DNA from: Thermoleophilia bacterium
GTDB taxonomy: Bacteria > Actinomycetota > Thermoleophilia > BMS3ABIN01
DNA: 33,831 nucleotides
Assembly: GCA_020053595.1 (NCBI GenBank)
Contig: JAGVMV010000019.1
Span: 1 to 33,831 of the forward strand
Direction of reading: 5' to 3'
Positions 33,792 through 33,831 of this stretch are shown here, piece after piece. Under the pieces are notes generated by a model. That model saw only the letters and a program-made list of their open reading frames with translations, did not search any database and was not told where the DNA came from. Every line of letters begins with the position of its first letter. Positions within the stretch are counted from its first letter, which is position 1. A program made the position numbers and the translations under genes.

Positions 33792-33831
33792 GCATTCCTC
33801 CTGCATCATTGCGGCTGGCGGGATTGCGTAC

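Overview
This window reads as chromosomal DNA of an anaerobic, GC-rich bacterium. Almost all genes lie on the minus strand, and TTG or GTG starts are frequent. The gene order (mraZ-rsmH-ftsL-ftsI; rimP-nusA-ylxR-infB-ylxP-rbfA-truB-ribF; rpsO-pnp-M16 peptidase), the futalosine menaquinone genes and an Hdr-Flx electron-transfer cluster suggest a deep-branching anaerobic Actinomycetota or a related Gram-positive lineage. That placement is inference, not shown by the sequence. I see no insertion sequences, prophage genes, CRISPR arrays, rRNA or tRNA.

Layout. 1-4300: division and cell-wall (dcw) cluster on the minus strand. It starts with mraZ, preceded by MraZ boxes that overlap its promoter, and continues with rsmH, ftsL and ftsI. 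A terminator follows ftsI, then a 370-base gene-free stretch, then the start of murF at the window edge. murE is not in its usual place. 4600-6715: a membrane-anchored TPR protein, a prepilin peptidase and a UlaG-type metallo-hydrolase. 6725-14025: seven-gene redox cluster hdrC-hdrB-hdrA-flxD-flxC-flxB-flxA, predicted to couple NADH oxidation to ferredoxin and thiol/disulfide chemistry. Its promoter overlaps two tandem Rex-like operators, which implies control by the NADH/NAD+ ratio. 14219-19810: acr3 (arsenite efflux), mqnC, mqnA, mqnE (menaquinone by the futalosine route) and an M16 peptidase whose start codon is non-standard. 19812-22523: pnp, with a structured leader, and rpsO. 22769-24778: the only plus-strand gene, a membrane histidine kinase with a GAF domain and a cysteine-rich 'two-CW' module, preceded by a long hairpin. 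24823-31797: the rimP-to-ribF translation and transcription operon, with a strong promoter and an attenuator-like terminator in its leader. 31985-33791: a rhomboid protease and an unrecognised membrane protein.

Most genes are conserved housekeeping or respiration functions, and I found no wholly unknown multi-gene system. The unusual elements sit inside or just upstream of known genes: a four-cysteine insert in PNPase beside its catalytic aspartates, a zinc-knuckle-like tail on NusA, the two-CW module in the kinase, tandem Rex boxes on the hdr-flx promoter, the rimP leader terminator, a long hairpin before the kinase, and tandem repeats before mqnC.
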